Shown: in pieces, positions 6,724-15,607 of the stretch
Layout of the letters: every line of letters begins with the position of its first letter
Numbering within the stretch: position 1 is the stretch's first letter
Assembly (NCBI GenBank): GCA_035686205.1
Contig: DASRZQ010000173.1
Location: 1 to 64,000, forward strand
DNA from: CAIWTU01 sp035686205
GTDB taxonomy: Bacteria; Desulfobacterota; Desulfuromonadia; Geobacterales; Geobacteraceae
Direction of reading: 5' to 3'
Length of the DNA stretch: 64,000 bases
Position numbers and translations under genes: made by a program
Notes under the pieces: model-generated
Told to the model about the DNA's origin: nothing
Seen by the model: the letters and a program-made list of their open reading frames with translations, nothing else
The model's database searches: none

Positions 6724-8058
6724 ATGGCTTGGGGTACTTTTTTGAGTATGAAAGCGTCCATATTTTCCTGCAAACGACTGACCGGGAACAATTCAACCAA
6801 CCCCCGGATTGTCGGACTGCTGCTTGTTTCCGCCATGGCAATTGCTCTGGTTTTATGGCGTCCCCAGCCCGCGCACGCACTGGCGGCGGAAGAACTCCTC
6901 ATTGTGGCAAACCGCGCGGTCCCTGAAAGCTCGCATCTGGCCCTCTACTACATGAGAAAACGCAATGTGCCCGGGAACAACCTTCTTCTGCTGACCACGG
7001 CAAAGGGAGAACAGATAAGCAGGGAAGACTATGAACGGGAAATAGCTTCTCCGGTAAGAAATTTCATCGGCAATAGGGATCCCGACGGGAAAAAGTTCAA
7101 ATGTATCGTGCTTATGTACGGCATTCCCCTGCGCATTCTTCCCCCCGAGCTGAACCTGCTGGAGAAGGTACGTGTCGCCGAGCTGAGGAAACGCTCCCAG
7201 GAGCTGTCCGAACGGATAAAGTCCCTCGGAAAAAAAGATGAAAAGCAATTAAAAGCTTTGAAGGACGAGGAATCCGCCACCCAGAAAGAGCTGATGGGAG
7301 CGGACAAATCCCTGGAGGGCGCATCGGTCGACTCGGAACTGGCCCTGGTCATGGAAAAACCGTATCCCCTGCAGGGCTGGCTGCCGAACAGGTACTTCCT
7401 GGGGTTCCGGGGCAAAACGATCAACGGAATGCCGCAGAAGGTCATCCTTACGTGCAGGCTTGACGGACCGTCGGAAGCAATTGTCCGCCGGATTATCGAT
7501 GACAGCGTGGAGGCGGAGGAACGAGGGCTTGCCGGCAAGGCATATTTCGACGCCAGGTGGCCGGACAAAAGCGGCAAAAATCTTTCGCCATACGAACTTT
7601 ATGACCGCGCCATTCACAACACGGCGCGGATAGTCCAAAAGAGCGGAAAGATGCCCGTCGTGCTTGATGAGCGGGAAAGGCTCTTCCAGCCTGGAGAAGC
7701 GCCTGACGCGGCGCTGTACTGCGGATGGTACAGCCTGGGCAAGTATGTCGACGCCTTCAGATGGGTTAAGGGCGCTGTCGGATATCACGTTGCCAGTTCC
7801 GAATGCACAACCCTGAAAAACAGGGGGAGCACCGTGTGGTGCAAGTCGATGCTGGAAAAAGGGGTTGCCGCGACCCTGGGCCCGGTGGCCGAGCCTTATC
7901 TGCAGTCTTTTCCCGAGCCGGAAGTTTTTTTCGGCTGTCTCCTGGACGGCAGGTTCGCGCTCGCGGAGTGCTATACCCTTGCGAACCCGTTCTGGTCCTG
8001 GCAGATGGTGCTGATCGGCGACCCCCTCTACCGGCCTTTCAAGAATCAAAAACATTAA
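6724..8058 (+). CDS. TIGR03790-family exported protein
   Basis: A protein of about 444 aa. After a basic N-terminus and hydrophobic signal segment ending near AHA, the mature part begins with EELLIVANRAVPESSHLALYY, then ISREDYEREIASPVR, LMYGIPLRI, and a C-terminal FFGCLLDGRFALAECY block followed by LIGDPLYRPF. This order matches the uncharacterised TIGR03790 family found in Deltaproteobacteria and Planctomycetes. A charged, coiled-coil-like insert lies around residues 145-185. The start is uncertain: ATG 6724 or ATG 6748, neither with a strong ribosome site. Function unknown; probably periplasmic or secreted. Confidence 0.8.
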   Translation: MAWGTFLSMKASIFSCKRLTGNNSTNPRIVGLLLVSAMAIALVLWRPQPAHALAAEELLIVANRAVPESSHLALYYMRKRNVPGNNLLLLTTAKGEQISREDYEREIASPVRNFIGNRDPDGKKFKCIVLMYGIPLRILPPELNLLEKVRVAELRKRSQELSERIKSLGKKDEKQLKALKDEESATQKELMGADKSLEGASVDSELALVMEKPYPLQGWLPNRYFLGFRGKTINGMPQKVILTCRLDGPSEAIVRRIIDDSVEAEERGLAGKAYFDARWPDKSGKNLSPYELYDRAIHNTARIVQKSGKMPVVLDERERLFQPGEAPDAALYCGWYSLGKYVDAFRWVKGAVGYHVASSECTTLKNRGSTVWCKSMLEKGVAATLGPVAEPYLQSFPEPEVFFGCLLDGRFALAECYTLANPFWSWQMVLIGDPLYRPFKNQKH

Positions 8059-8083
8059 GGACAGGCTCCAGGCCCGGGCCGCA

Positions 8084-9727
8084 TCAGGGCAGGTACTTCT
8101 CCCTGAGAACAATCTTGTTGATCTTGCCGACGCTGGTCTTGTCTATTGCATCGACAAAACGGACCTTGAGCAGGACCGCGTGTTTGCTGACCATTCCCCT
8201 GTCGGCGTATTCCTTCACAAAATGGACGATATCCTTTTCCCCGTGCTTCGAATCCTGGCGGCGGACCACCAGCGCCAGGGGGCGTTCTCCCCACTTCTCG
8301 TCGGGCATGGCAATCACCGCGGCCTCGGCCACTGACGGGTGGTGGACGATTATATCCTCCAGTTCCAGGGACGAGACCCACTCCCCCGCAACCTTGATAA
8401 TGTCCTTGGACCGGTCGGTAATCCTGACATACCCCAGTTCGTCCCGCACGGCCACGTCCCCCGTATGAAGGTACCCCCCTTCCCAGAGACGCTTCGAAGC
8501 CTTGTGATCCTTCAGATACCCATGGGTGAGCCAGGGCGCGCGAACCACTATCTCGCCGGGACTCGCTCCGTCGCGGGGGAGTTCGCCCAGCTCGTGATTC
8601 ACAACCATCAGGTCCACAAGGGGAAGAGAGCGCCCCGTCCTGCAGCGGACGGCCGCCTGCTCCTCGGGCGAAAGCTCCAGCATTTCAGGGGTCAGGTGAG
8701 CAATAGTCAATATGGGACAGGTCTCCGACATGCCGTAGCCCGAAAAGATGTCTATCCCGCGCCCCAATGCCTCCAGGCAAAGGGACCTCGACAGGGCTGC
8801 GCCGCCGATCATCAGCTTCCACCCCGAAAGGTCCATCCGACGGGCATGGGGATGCCTGAGCAGCAGGTGCAGCATGGTCGGGACACAATGGGAAAAGGTA
8901 ACCTTTTCCCTTTCCACCAGCTCCAGCAGCAGCTCCGGAGAGTAGCGGCCGGGATAGACCTGTTTCACGCCCAGCATGGTCGCAATGTACGGAACTCCCC
9001 AGGCGTGAACGTGAAACATGGGAGTAATGGGCATATAGACATCGTCTCGGCGGAAACAGCCGTGACCGGCAGCGGTGCCGAGGGCGGCCATGGCACCCAG
9101 TGTGTGCAGGACCAGTTGGCGATGACTGAAATAAACGCCCTTCGGCATGCCGGTGGTTCCGGTGGTGTAAAAGGTCGTGGCGCGGGTGTTCTCGCTGAAA
9201 TCCTGAAAGTCGAATTCCGGATCGGCGGCGTCCAGCAGCTGCTCGTACTCGCCGGCAAAAGGAATGCCGCAGGTCGGAACATCCGGTTCATCATTCAGAA
9301 GGACATAACTTTTCACCGTATCGAGCCGCCCCCGGATCTGCTCCAGCACCGGCAGGAATTCGGCGTTTACCAGCAGAACGTCGTCCTCCGCGTGGTCAAT
9401 TGTATACAGGATCTGCTCCGGCGTCAGGCGGACGTTGATGGTATGGAGCACGGCGCCGATCATCGGCACGGCGAAGAAGCACTCCAGGTAGCGGTGGCTG
9501 TCCCAGTCCATCACCGCCACAGTATCCCCCGCCCTGATGCCGAGAGCGGTCAGGGCGTTCGCAAGACGATGCACGCGCCGGCGCAGGTCGCGGTATGTGT
9601 AGCGGTGTCGCCGACGGTAGACTATTTCCCGGCATGGATCATATTCCACTGGGTTAAAAAGAAGATGTTTGATAAGCAGGGGATAGTCGTAAGAGGATGT
9701 GGCGTGGTGGATCAATGAATCCGTCAT
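8084..9727 (-). CDS. AMP-dependent acyl-CoA synthetase/ligase
   Basis: A 547-aa ANL-superfamily enzyme that activates a carboxylic acid with ATP and transfers it to CoA. Visible motifs are the P-loop-like TTFYTTGTTGMPKGV (about residues 185-200), GYGMSETCP, YLHTGDVAVRDELGY and the C-terminal SVGKINKIVLREKYLP with the catalytic lysine. It is closest in look to medium/long-chain fatty-acid CoA ligases of the FadD3/AlkK type. AAGG precedes the ATG at 9727. It converges with the TIGR03790 gene, 25 bp apart, and appears to be monocistronic. Chain length and physiological substrate cannot be read from the sequence. Confidence 0.9.
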   Translation of the reverse strand: MTDSLIHHATSSYDYPLLIKHLLFNPVEYDPCREIVYRRRHRYTYRDLRRRVHRLANALTALGIRAGDTVAVMDWDSHRYLECFFAVPMIGAVLHTINVRLTPEQILYTIDHAEDDVLLVNAEFLPVLEQIRGRLDTVKSYVLLNDEPDVPTCGIPFAGEYEQLLDAADPEFDFQDFSENTRATTFYTTGTTGMPKGVYFSHRQLVLHTLGAMAALGTAAGHGCFRRDDVYMPITPMFHVHAWGVPYIATMLGVKQVYPGRYSPELLLELVEREKVTFSHCVPTMLHLLLRHPHARRMDLSGWKLMIGGAALSRSLCLEALGRGIDIFSGYGMSETCPILTIAHLTPEMLELSPEEQAAVRCRTGRSLPLVDLMVVNHELGELPRDGASPGEIVVRAPWLTHGYLKDHKASKRLWEGGYLHTGDVAVRDELGYVRITDRSKDIIKVAGEWVSSLELEDIIVHHPSVAEAAVIAMPDEKWGERPLALVVRRQDSKHGEKDIVHFVKEYADRGMVSKHAVLLKVRFVDAIDKTSVGKINKIVLREKYLP

Positions 9728-9911
9728 GGGGCTTCCTTTTCAAGAATGTGCCGGCCGGACCGCCTTTGTCAGCGCCCGTCCGGAACTTTCGGAATTTCAT
9801 TCAGAGCATGATCGGGCAAAATCCCGACACCATTCGGGATAAATGCCCTCGTGACGGACACTTTTTTAGCAGAGAACGGATAAAAACGGAATCCGTTTTT
9901 TATCCCATGGC

Positions 9912-9939
9912 AAAAATAAAGGCGGCCGACAGCCGCCTT
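9912..9939 (-). terminator. Rho-independent terminator after the thioredoxin gene
   Basis: AAGGCGGC (9919-9926) pairs with GCCGCCTT (9932-9939) around a 5-base loop. On the minus strand the stem is followed by TATTTTTG. It lies 31 bp beyond the thioredoxin stop. Confidence 0.8.
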
Positions 9940-9969
9940 GATTTCCTTCTACCGATACCGGAGCTTCCG

Positions 9970-10314
9970 CTAGTCGATGAGACCGCGCATCCATGAGACC
10001 AGGGTGTTCTTGTCCTTCGGGTTGATGGTTTTCCCTAGCGTTTCTCCGTTTCTGATGAGGAACAGTGTGGGCAAAACTTCCACGTTGTATTTCTTCGGCA
10101 GCTGCTCGTTAAGGTCGCAATTGACCTTGCCGACCAGCACCTGGCCGGCCATTTCGGCCGCCACCGCATCCAGAACGGGAGACAGCGCGCGGCAATGGTG
10201 GCACCATGGCGCCCAGAAATCCATTAACACCGGGATAGTGGAGGTCGCCAGAATTTCGGAGAAATTGTCATCATTCAAGGCAACAGGCTTGGATATTATT
10301 TCATTCTCAGACAT
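9970..10314 (-). CDS. Thioredoxin with CHHC active site
   Basis: A 114-aa single thioredoxin fold. The active site reads WCHHC (Cys38 and Cys41) instead of the canonical WCGPC. The cis-proline region VLPTLFLI and the rest of the fold are normal. No signal peptide is seen, so it acts in the cytoplasm as a thiol-disulfide reductant or exchange factor. The ATG at 10314 is preceded by AAGGAAAAG; an in-frame TTG at 10329 has no ribosome site. A small coiled-coil protein lies 88 bp upstream on the same strand. Replacing Gly-Pro by His-His should shift the redox potential towards the oxidising, DsbA/PDI-like side, which is inference. Confidence 0.9.
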   Translation of the reverse strand: MSENEIISKPVALNDDNFSEILATSTIPVLMDFWAPWCHHCRALSPVLDAVAAEMAGQVLVGKVNCDLNEQLPKKYNVEVLPTLFLIRNGETLGKTINPKDKNTLVSWMRGLID

Positions 10315-10402
10315 AACTTTTCCTTTCAATTCTCATGATGTGTGAAAGAAACCCCGTTCGCTGGCCGGAATCGTCCCACATCAGCAATTTCAGGCACAAG
10401 CT

Positions 10403-10648
10403 TTATTCAGTCTTTCCCATGAGTTGCTCTTCCAGCAATTCGATCTGCTTCCTCAGTTTTTCCAGTTCGGCGCCGTAAAGGCTGCAGCGTCCCTCGCAAG
10501 TATACTGCAGGGTTTCATACGCGCCGAATATGGCGCTTACTTTCTCTTCCAGTTCGGCATTCGCCTTGGCCAGGTCTTCGATAATCTTTTTTTGCTCCTT
10601 AATCTCGTCCCTGCATTTCGCGTATGCTTCAAAATCAAGAACCGCCAT
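10403..10648 (-). CDS. Small coiled-coil protein with CxxxC
   Basis: An 81-aa charged protein of no recognised family. It is predicted to be mostly helical, with heptad-like coiled coil over residues 10-45 and 58-78. The middle carries TCEGRCSLYG, a Cys-x3-Cys pair that could bind metal or form a disulfide. The ATG at 10648 has a strong GGAGGGG site 8 bp upstream; the in-frame GTG at 10657 overlaps that site. It precedes thioredoxin on the same strand, and the spacing allows cotranscription, so it may be a partner or substrate, but nothing proves it. Confidence 0.7.
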   Translation of the reverse strand: MAVLDFEAYAKCRDEIKEQKKIIEDLAKANAELEEKVSAIFGAYETLQYTCEGRCSLYGAELEKLRKQIELLEEQLMGKTE

Positions 10649-11139
10649 ATTCTTCACCCCTCCGGCAATTTCAATTTACTGAATATTCGAACCTTTCGAC
10701 TTTTGTCATAAAGCCGTGCCTTGTGCAGCAAAATATATCACATCTTTTCCCTCAAACCAAATTATACGGAACTTTCGCCCGAACAAAGGTAAAATTCATC
10801 ATTCCCGCGACCGTATTTCAGCAAAACTTTAACGGCGGCTCAAAGCGGAAATCCAGTAATTTCAGGTCAGTTTCTCATACCGGATATCCAACCAATCTAT
10901 TGTGGAATAGTTCTGTAAATATAAAGTAAAATTTATTGTACAACCTGAAAACACGGGAAATCGTTATAAAATTATTTACATAACGAATTAGTAAAGCTGT
11001 TGATATTATGTATTTCACACAATATGTCTAATACACATTTTGACGATAGAAACGATGCATTGACACATCCTATCAATTAATGGTATAAAAATTACTAATC
11101 AACAATATTGAGTTATTAAACAACTTGCAGGAGTTAAAG
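10649..11139. other. AT-rich intergenic region with one promoter
   Basis: About 490 bp without a credible gene, markedly AT-rich towards its right end. The only clear signal is the promoter at 11060-11089. The left part holds the divergent leader of the coiled-coil gene. Confidence 0.6.
11060..11089 (+). promoter_or_regulatory. Sigma-70-type promoter
   Basis: TTGACA (11060-11065) and TATAAA (11084-11089) with an 18-bp spacer, in AT-rich DNA about 50 bp upstream of the small ORF starting at 11140. Confidence 0.6.
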
Positions 11140-11412
11140 TTGGTCCAGTATCGTTCAAATAATGTCAAAAAAACCGGAACTTATATCGAAAAGCTTCTCG
11201 CCAGGTATAAGAAAGGTACATATGATCTGCCTACTCTGGCAATAAAATTGCTCGATGTGCCGGAACTCGACGTTGCCGATTTTATTCAAAAGAAAATACC
11301 GCGTAAAGACAGGTTGCTGGAAATCGAAAGGATGAAAAAGAAAGACAAACTGCCAAAAGACGGGATTTGCAAACTGGAAGAGCTGTATATGGGTTGTCCC
11401 GGCAGGCGGTAA
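11140..11412 (+). CDS. Small basic protein, unknown function
   Basis: About 90 residues, Lys/Arg-rich, with a helical N-terminal half (KKTGTYIEKLLARYKKGTYD) and a C-terminal Cys in MGCPGRR. No recognised domain. I favour TTG 11140 as the start because AGGAG ends 5-7 bp before it; TTG 11125 is possible but has no ribosome site. A near-consensus promoter lies 50 bp upstream, which supports real expression. It could be a nucleic-acid-binding protein because of its charge, but that is only a guess. Confidence 0.6.
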   Translation: MVQYRSNNVKKTGTYIEKLLARYKKGTYDLPTLAIKLLDVPELDVADFIQKKIPRKDRLLEIERMKKKDKLPKDGICKLEELYMGCPGRR

Positions 11413-11671
11413 CAGCCCCTGTTCATGATAAGACAATACGCAACGGTTTTTCTCACCGCGAAATCAATCGCTCCGGTTTCAAATCTGTATTAAAAAGCGC
11501 TATGCGCGCCGCCGCCGGGAAAGCCCTCCAGAATTATCATCTTTCATTCACTTCAATAATTTGGTTTCTTATATTTCTCCATTTATGATAGTCTGCCACT
11601 ACGTACGATGAATCACAATATTAGACGCAGCTTAAATTTGCCGGTTTCCGAAACCGGCCAAAGGTATTCGA

Positions 11672-11974
11672 ATGCTTGCCAGAATAGTAATAGACGAAAA
11701 CATGTGCAAGGGGTGCGGACTTTGCACTATTGCCTGTCCGCGAACCTTGCTGAAGCTGAGCGACGAAACGAGTTCAGCGGGATACAACCCCGCGACAATT
11801 ATTTCCCAGGAAAAATGCGCCGGTTGCGCGCTGTGCGCCGGGATGTGCCCGGCCCTGGCAATAAATGTGTTCAGCCGCAAATTCAATGAATACACGGCAA
11901 AACTTTTGCCTGAACACCATATCCTGTACCAGAAAATCAATTTTCGCCTGACCACCGGGAACGGGAGAGACTGA
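11672..11974 (+). CDS. Two-cluster 4Fe-4S ferredoxin
   Basis: A 100-aa protein with two complete 4Fe-4S motifs, CKGCGLCTIACP (about residues 11-22) and CAGCALCAGMCP (about 50-61). The layout is like the delta subunits of 2-oxoacid:ferredoxin oxidoreductases, but no alpha or beta subunit is nearby, so here it looks like a free-standing ferredoxin. The spacing between clusters is longer than in classic clostridial ferredoxins. It is cytoplasmic. The start at 11672 has only a weak upstream AAAGG. The 259 bp before it contain no convincing gene. Confidence 0.85.
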   Translation: MLARIVIDENMCKGCGLCTIACPRTLLKLSDETSSAGYNPATIISQEKCAGCALCAGMCPALAINVFSRKFNEYTAKLLPEHHILYQKINFRLTTGNGRD

Positions 11975-12037
11975 CAAAAAAACTCCTGAGTCCCGGCAGG
12001 ATGTCGAATCAGGATACGGATTCAGGAAATTCTCTCG

Positions 12038-12865
12038 CTAACCCAATCTCAGGGCAACAGCTCCGAGCACGGCCCATCCGAGCACCCCGACGGTCGCCGC
12101 GGCGCACAGCAGCGCCAGGCCCCTGTGGACGGCCGTTTCCGGCCTGCGCTCCTCGTATTTCAATAACATTCCCAGCACGACACCGCCGACAATGCCTCCC
12201 GCATGCGCCCAGTTGTTGATGCCCGGCATCAGCAGGCCTATCAGTCCGAGTCCAATCACCCAGCCGCTCACCTCGCGATATACGGCGGAGCCGTACGCAC
12301 CGCCGCGGCTCTTGCCGTAATACAGAAGCGAGCCGATCAGGCCGCAGATCGACGCGGACGCGCCGATGGTCAGCGGGACACCCGCGACATATGAAAGCCA
12401 GAAGCCGAATACCCCGCCAAGCGTATAGATGACGAACATCCGGCTCGGACCGTACTCCCTGACAACCCATGGCGCGATCTGGCGCAGGGCCATCATGTTG
12501 AAGACAATATGGAGAATTCCGCCGTGCAGGTAATTGGCGGAGAGGAGAGTCCAGGTTCGATGGTACATATCGATCGGAATCGTACCGGTGGCGCCCAGGA
12601 GCAGCAGGCTGGTCTGACTTGGCGAAAAGAGACTCAAAGGATTGCCGGAGCCGCCGCCGGCCCCGATGATCAGGGAAAAAATGAAGAATACCACGTTTGC
12701 GGTAATGATGGCCCTCACAAGCCAGTCGCCTTCCAGGGCGTTGCGCGTCCATGCGGTCGCCTGCCACCACGAACCCGGCCTTCTGGCCCCGCACCAGGAA
12801 CAGGATGATTCAGTACTTCCGATCAGCCGCCGGCATCGGGGACAGATCATGGCCTTCTGCGTCAT
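12038..12865 (-). CDS. Rhomboid-family intramembrane serine protease with zinc-ribbon N-terminus
   Basis: A 275-aa membrane protein. The N-terminus holds a double CxxC zinc-ribbon-like motif (CPRC and CSWC, residues 8-26). The rhomboid fold follows: HGGILHIVFNM with the conserved His-x-x-x-N, the nucleophile serine in GASASICG, and the catalytic histidine in NNWAHAGGIVGG. About six to seven transmembrane segments are visible. Rhomboids cleave membrane proteins within the bilayer; the substrate is unknown. AAGGAGAG precedes the ATG at 12865. It has no cotranscribed neighbour. Confidence 0.92.
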   Translation of the reverse strand: MTQKAMICPRCRRLIGSTESSCSWCGARRPGSWWQATAWTRNALEGDWLVRAIITANVVFFIFSLIIGAGGGSGNPLSLFSPSQTSLLLLGATGTIPIDMYHRTWTLLSANYLHGGILHIVFNMMALRQIAPWVVREYGPSRMFVIYTLGGVFGFWLSYVAGVPLTIGASASICGLIGSLLYYGKSRGGAYGSAVYREVSGWVIGLGLIGLLMPGINNWAHAGGIVGGVVLGMLLKYEERRPETAVHRGLALLCAAATVGVLGWAVLGAVALRLG

Positions 12866-12948
12866 CTCGAACTCTCCTTGACAATTTTTCAGCTAATATA
12901 ACATCCGGGTTATAGAAAAACCACCTGAAGAAACCAAAAGCATGGCTT

Positions 12949-13090
12949 CATAAATGCGATGTCATCTCGACCAAAGGGAGATTTCTTCAGGTGATTCAGC
13001 AAAACCCTCCGGATTTCTCTCTTCGTTCGAAATGACATATTTTCCGAGAACATATGAATTCGACGTCAAATTTGTGAATGGGTGCGCTAA
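12949..13090. repeat. Dispersed palindromic repeat, copy A
   Basis: Starts CTTCATAAATGCGATGTCAT and ends near GGGTGCGCTAA. The internal blocks CTCGACCAAAG, TTTCTCTCTTCGTTCGAAATG and an outer inverted pair (TTCATAAAT against ATTTGTGAA) recur at 17,262-17,372 and 20,852-20,993. It fills most of the 264-bp gap between the rhomboid and dipeptidase genes. Confidence 0.75.
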
Positions 13091-13129
13091 GGCCGCGGCT
13101 TCGTGCAGTTGCTGATGAAGTCTGGAATT

Positions 13130-14083
13130 TCAACTTTTCAGCAGATTGACGAAAAACCGGTACCAGTTGTCTCCCATAATGCCGCGTACGGCGCTGTCCG
13201 TGTAACCCGCCCCAACCAGAAGAGCGGCAAGAGACGGAATCCGGGAATGGTCCTCGAACCCCTCGCAAACAGTGTCGTAGCCGCCGAAATCGGAACCGAC
13301 GCCGACCCCCGAAGGACCGTATTTCTGCACTACATGGTCGATATGGCGGAAGACGTGGGAGATATCGGCCCGCCCGTCGATGGTCAACATTCCGGGATAA
13401 GCGGCTATGCCGACCATCCCCCCGCGGGAAAGGATGACGCCAACCTGCTCGTCGCTAAGGTTGCGTGGAGTGTCGCAGAGGGCGCGCAAACCGGTGTGCG
13501 TGGAAATGATTGGACCGGAAAAGAGCCCGGCGACCTCGCGGAAGCAGGGATCCGAAAGGTGGGCAGCATCGATGGCGAATCCGAGACTGTCCAGCTCCCG
13601 GACCAGCTCCCGCCCGCGGGAGCTGAAACCTTCGGGGTTTGCCACCGAATTGCCGTCTCCGATACGGTTTCTGTCCGCATGGGTCAGCCCCGCGACACGG
13701 AACCCCCTTCGTTTCATGCCTTCTGGCGGGAATTCCAGCAGCGCGTCGGAGTTTTCCAGGAGGAGCAGCTTGCCCGGGCCCGCCGATCCGCGATAACAGG
13801 CGTCGAGGTCCTCAGCGGTGCGGATTGTCTTTGGAATTCTCAGGTTCGCTTCGGCATATTCCAGCAGATAACGGAGGTTATCGGCGGCCGTTGCCGGACC
13901 GTTGAAGGAATCCATGCAGTAAAAGGCCGACACGACCACCCGCACCCCGCCATCAGCGAGCTTCGCCGGGCTGACCCATGCGTCGGACGCCTGTTCGAGC
14001 GGTATATCCGGATGGTGGCGGATAAGGTCGAAAAGAAGGTCCACATGGCTGTCAAAGACTGGATATGCAGCCGGTTTTTCCAT
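13130..14083 (-). CDS. Membrane-dipeptidase family (peptidase M19) enzyme
   Basis: A 317-aa zinc-dependent dipeptidase-like protein. Metal-ligand motifs appear in order: DSHVDLL (residues 10-16, His-x-Asp), the ENSDALL region (Glu, near 110), LTHADRN, DAAHLS, STHTGLRALC (His) and VGSDFGG (Asp). No signal peptide is present, so unlike the animal renal enzyme it is cytoplasmic. Family members split dipeptides, and some act on D-amino-acid or modified substrates. gluQ lies 44 bp beyond its start codon on the same strand (upstream in transcription), so the two may form a transcript without an obvious functional link. Confidence 0.9.
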   Translation of the reverse strand: MEKPAAYPVFDSHVDLLFDLIRHHPDIPLEQASDAWVSPAKLADGGVRVVVSAFYCMDSFNGPATAADNLRYLLEYAEANLRIPKTIRTAEDLDACYRGSAGPGKLLLLENSDALLEFPPEGMKRRGFRVAGLTHADRNRIGDGNSVANPEGFSSRGRELVRELDSLGFAIDAAHLSDPCFREVAGLFSGPIISTHTGLRALCDTPRNLSDEQVGVILSRGGMVGIAAYPGMLTIDGRADISHVFRHIDHVVQKYGPSGVGVGSDFGGYDTVCEGFEDHSRIPSLAALLVGAGYTDSAVRGIMGDNWYRFFVNLLKS

Positions 14084-14127
14084 GGCATATACTCTTTCCC
14101 GTCGAATAAAAACAGCAGCTCCGGCAG

Positions 14128-15066
14128 TTAAAGACGGCCGGCAAACATCTCGCCGCCCACTGCTGGAATGCGACCCGCATCGAAATGCCTTACCGCCCAG
14201 AGGAGTATCTCGTCACAGGACGTGCCGGCAAGAGCCGGTGGCGCATCCTGACCGAGGAACCGCAGTACCCCCAGGAGCAACGGACCTTCTTTCCCCCGGG
14301 CAAACCCCAGCTGATGGGAAACAAGGTTGTCCCGCTTGCTCAGCTTCGCGCCGCCCGCCCCGGTCACCAGCGGCAGGTGGCAATACTCCGGCCGCGGCAT
14401 CCCCAGGAGCTGCTGCAGGTAAATCTGGCGTGGCGTCGACGGGAGCAGGTCGTCACCACGGACTACCTGGTTCACACCGGTCAGGTGGTCATCCAGGACC
14501 ACCGCCAGCTGGTATGCGAATTCCCCGTCTCCCCGGCGGACCACAAAATCCCCGCACCGGCCGGACAGACGCTGGGAAACCCTGCCCAGGCGCAGATCAT
14601 CGAAACAGAAGTCTTCCTCCGGCACCCTGATACGCCAGGAGCGGATTACGGCACCGTCACGCATCCCTTCGCGGCAGGCGCCGCGGTAGCGCAGGCAGTC
14701 GTCTTCCGCATGGGGCGCCGATGCGCTCCGGGCGATATCCTTTCGGGAGCATCCGCATGGGTATACCAGGCCGCGTTCGGCCAATTCGGCAAATGCCTGC
14801 TCGTATGCACCTGTATGCCGGCTCTGGAAGGACACCTCGCCGTCCCAATAGAGACCGAACTTCTCCAGGGTACGCATGATGTCGTCGGCCATGCCCGGTG
14901 AACGGCGCTGCGTATCCAGGTCATCGATCCGCAGCAGCCAGCGGCCTCCGCGGCTCCTTGCCATCAGCCAGCTCCCAACCGCCGCCACCAGGGAACCGGT
15001 ATGCAGCGCGCCAGTGGGCGAAGGCGCAAAACGGCCGACAGTCTGTGCATTAATGTTGTCAGTCAT
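14128..15066 (-). CDS. gluQ: Glutamyl-Q tRNA(Asp) synthetase
   Basis: A 312-aa truncated relative of glutamyl-tRNA synthetase that attaches glutamate to queuosine in the anticodon of tRNA(Asp). The HIGH-type motif APSPTGALHTGSL lies at residues 14-26 and the KMSKS-like motif as KLSKRD. The zinc-binding set is CGCS plus CLRYRGAC (about residues 103-130). The anticodon-binding C-terminal domain of full GluRS is absent, as expected for this family. The length fits. It is probably cotranscribed with the downstream M19 dipeptidase gene. Confidence 0.95.
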   Translation of the reverse strand: MTDNINAQTVGRFAPSPTGALHTGSLVAAVGSWLMARSRGGRWLLRIDDLDTQRRSPGMADDIMRTLEKFGLYWDGEVSFQSRHTGAYEQAFAELAERGLVYPCGCSRKDIARSASAPHAEDDCLRYRGACREGMRDGAVIRSWRIRVPEEDFCFDDLRLGRVSQRLSGRCGDFVVRRGDGEFAYQLAVVLDDHLTGVNQVVRGDDLLPSTPRQIYLQQLLGMPRPEYCHLPLVTGAGGAKLSKRDNLVSHQLGFARGKEGPLLLGVLRFLGQDAPPALAGTSCDEILLWAVRHFDAGRIPAVGGEMFAGRL

Positions 15067-15277
15067 TGATTCGTGGCAATCGGGAAAACCCGGTTGTACA
15101 AAGTGTAAGCGATTTGTTTGAAACAGGATATCAGAATGGCGGCCTGATTGGCAAGATTGTCCGAATGTAATGTGCCGGTATCTCAGCGGAATTGACCGGA
15201 AGTAATTATCGGGGACATGATGATCAGCACCCCGTTTCGCACCATGTCCCCAATTTCCTTTGCCATTGTCCGGTCAT

Positions 15278-15415
15278 TTATCCGAAGAGTTTTTTCAGCA
15301 GTCTGCTGAACCAGCCTCCCTTCGCTTTTCCGGCGGACTGGAAGTTTTCCCTTACTTCTCTGATGAAGTCGGCCAGTTCGCTCTGGTTTTGTTGCAGGGT
15401 CGCTTTCTTTTCCAT
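15278..15415 (-). CDS. Short basic-tailed small protein (45 aa)
   Basis: A 45-codon ORF starting with ATG at 15415, preceded by an excellent GAGGAGG ribosome site. It ends in a strongly basic amphipathic tail with GWFSRLLKKLFG. The N-terminal part is a charged helix. No family is recognised; a membrane-surface or peptide-like role is conceivable from the amphipathic end. An in-frame upstream extension to 15499 reads through the ribosome site and is unlikely to be translated. Confidence 0.6.
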   Translation of the reverse strand: MEKKATLQQNQSELADFIREVRENFQSAGKAKGGWFSRLLKKLFG

Positions 15416-15607
15416 TTCGTTTGCTCCTCCTCTATTTATTGTCACGCAAAAATATAAGGGAATCGCGCCTAAAATAAACCTGAAACATCGGCAAGTCAAG
15501 GATTTATGCAGTTAAAAATCAGCGAACGTGGGGATAAATTGTGTATACATTCCGGCGGCATGAGCAAGAGAATTGAAATTCCTATATTAAAGGGAAAATT
15601 ATCACGT

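Noticed and set aside
8339..9718. 459-aa plus-strand frame opposite the AMP-dependent ligase
   Set aside because: It is a mirror of a well-supported gene, has no ribosome site or recognisable domain, and reflects high GC at third codon positions.
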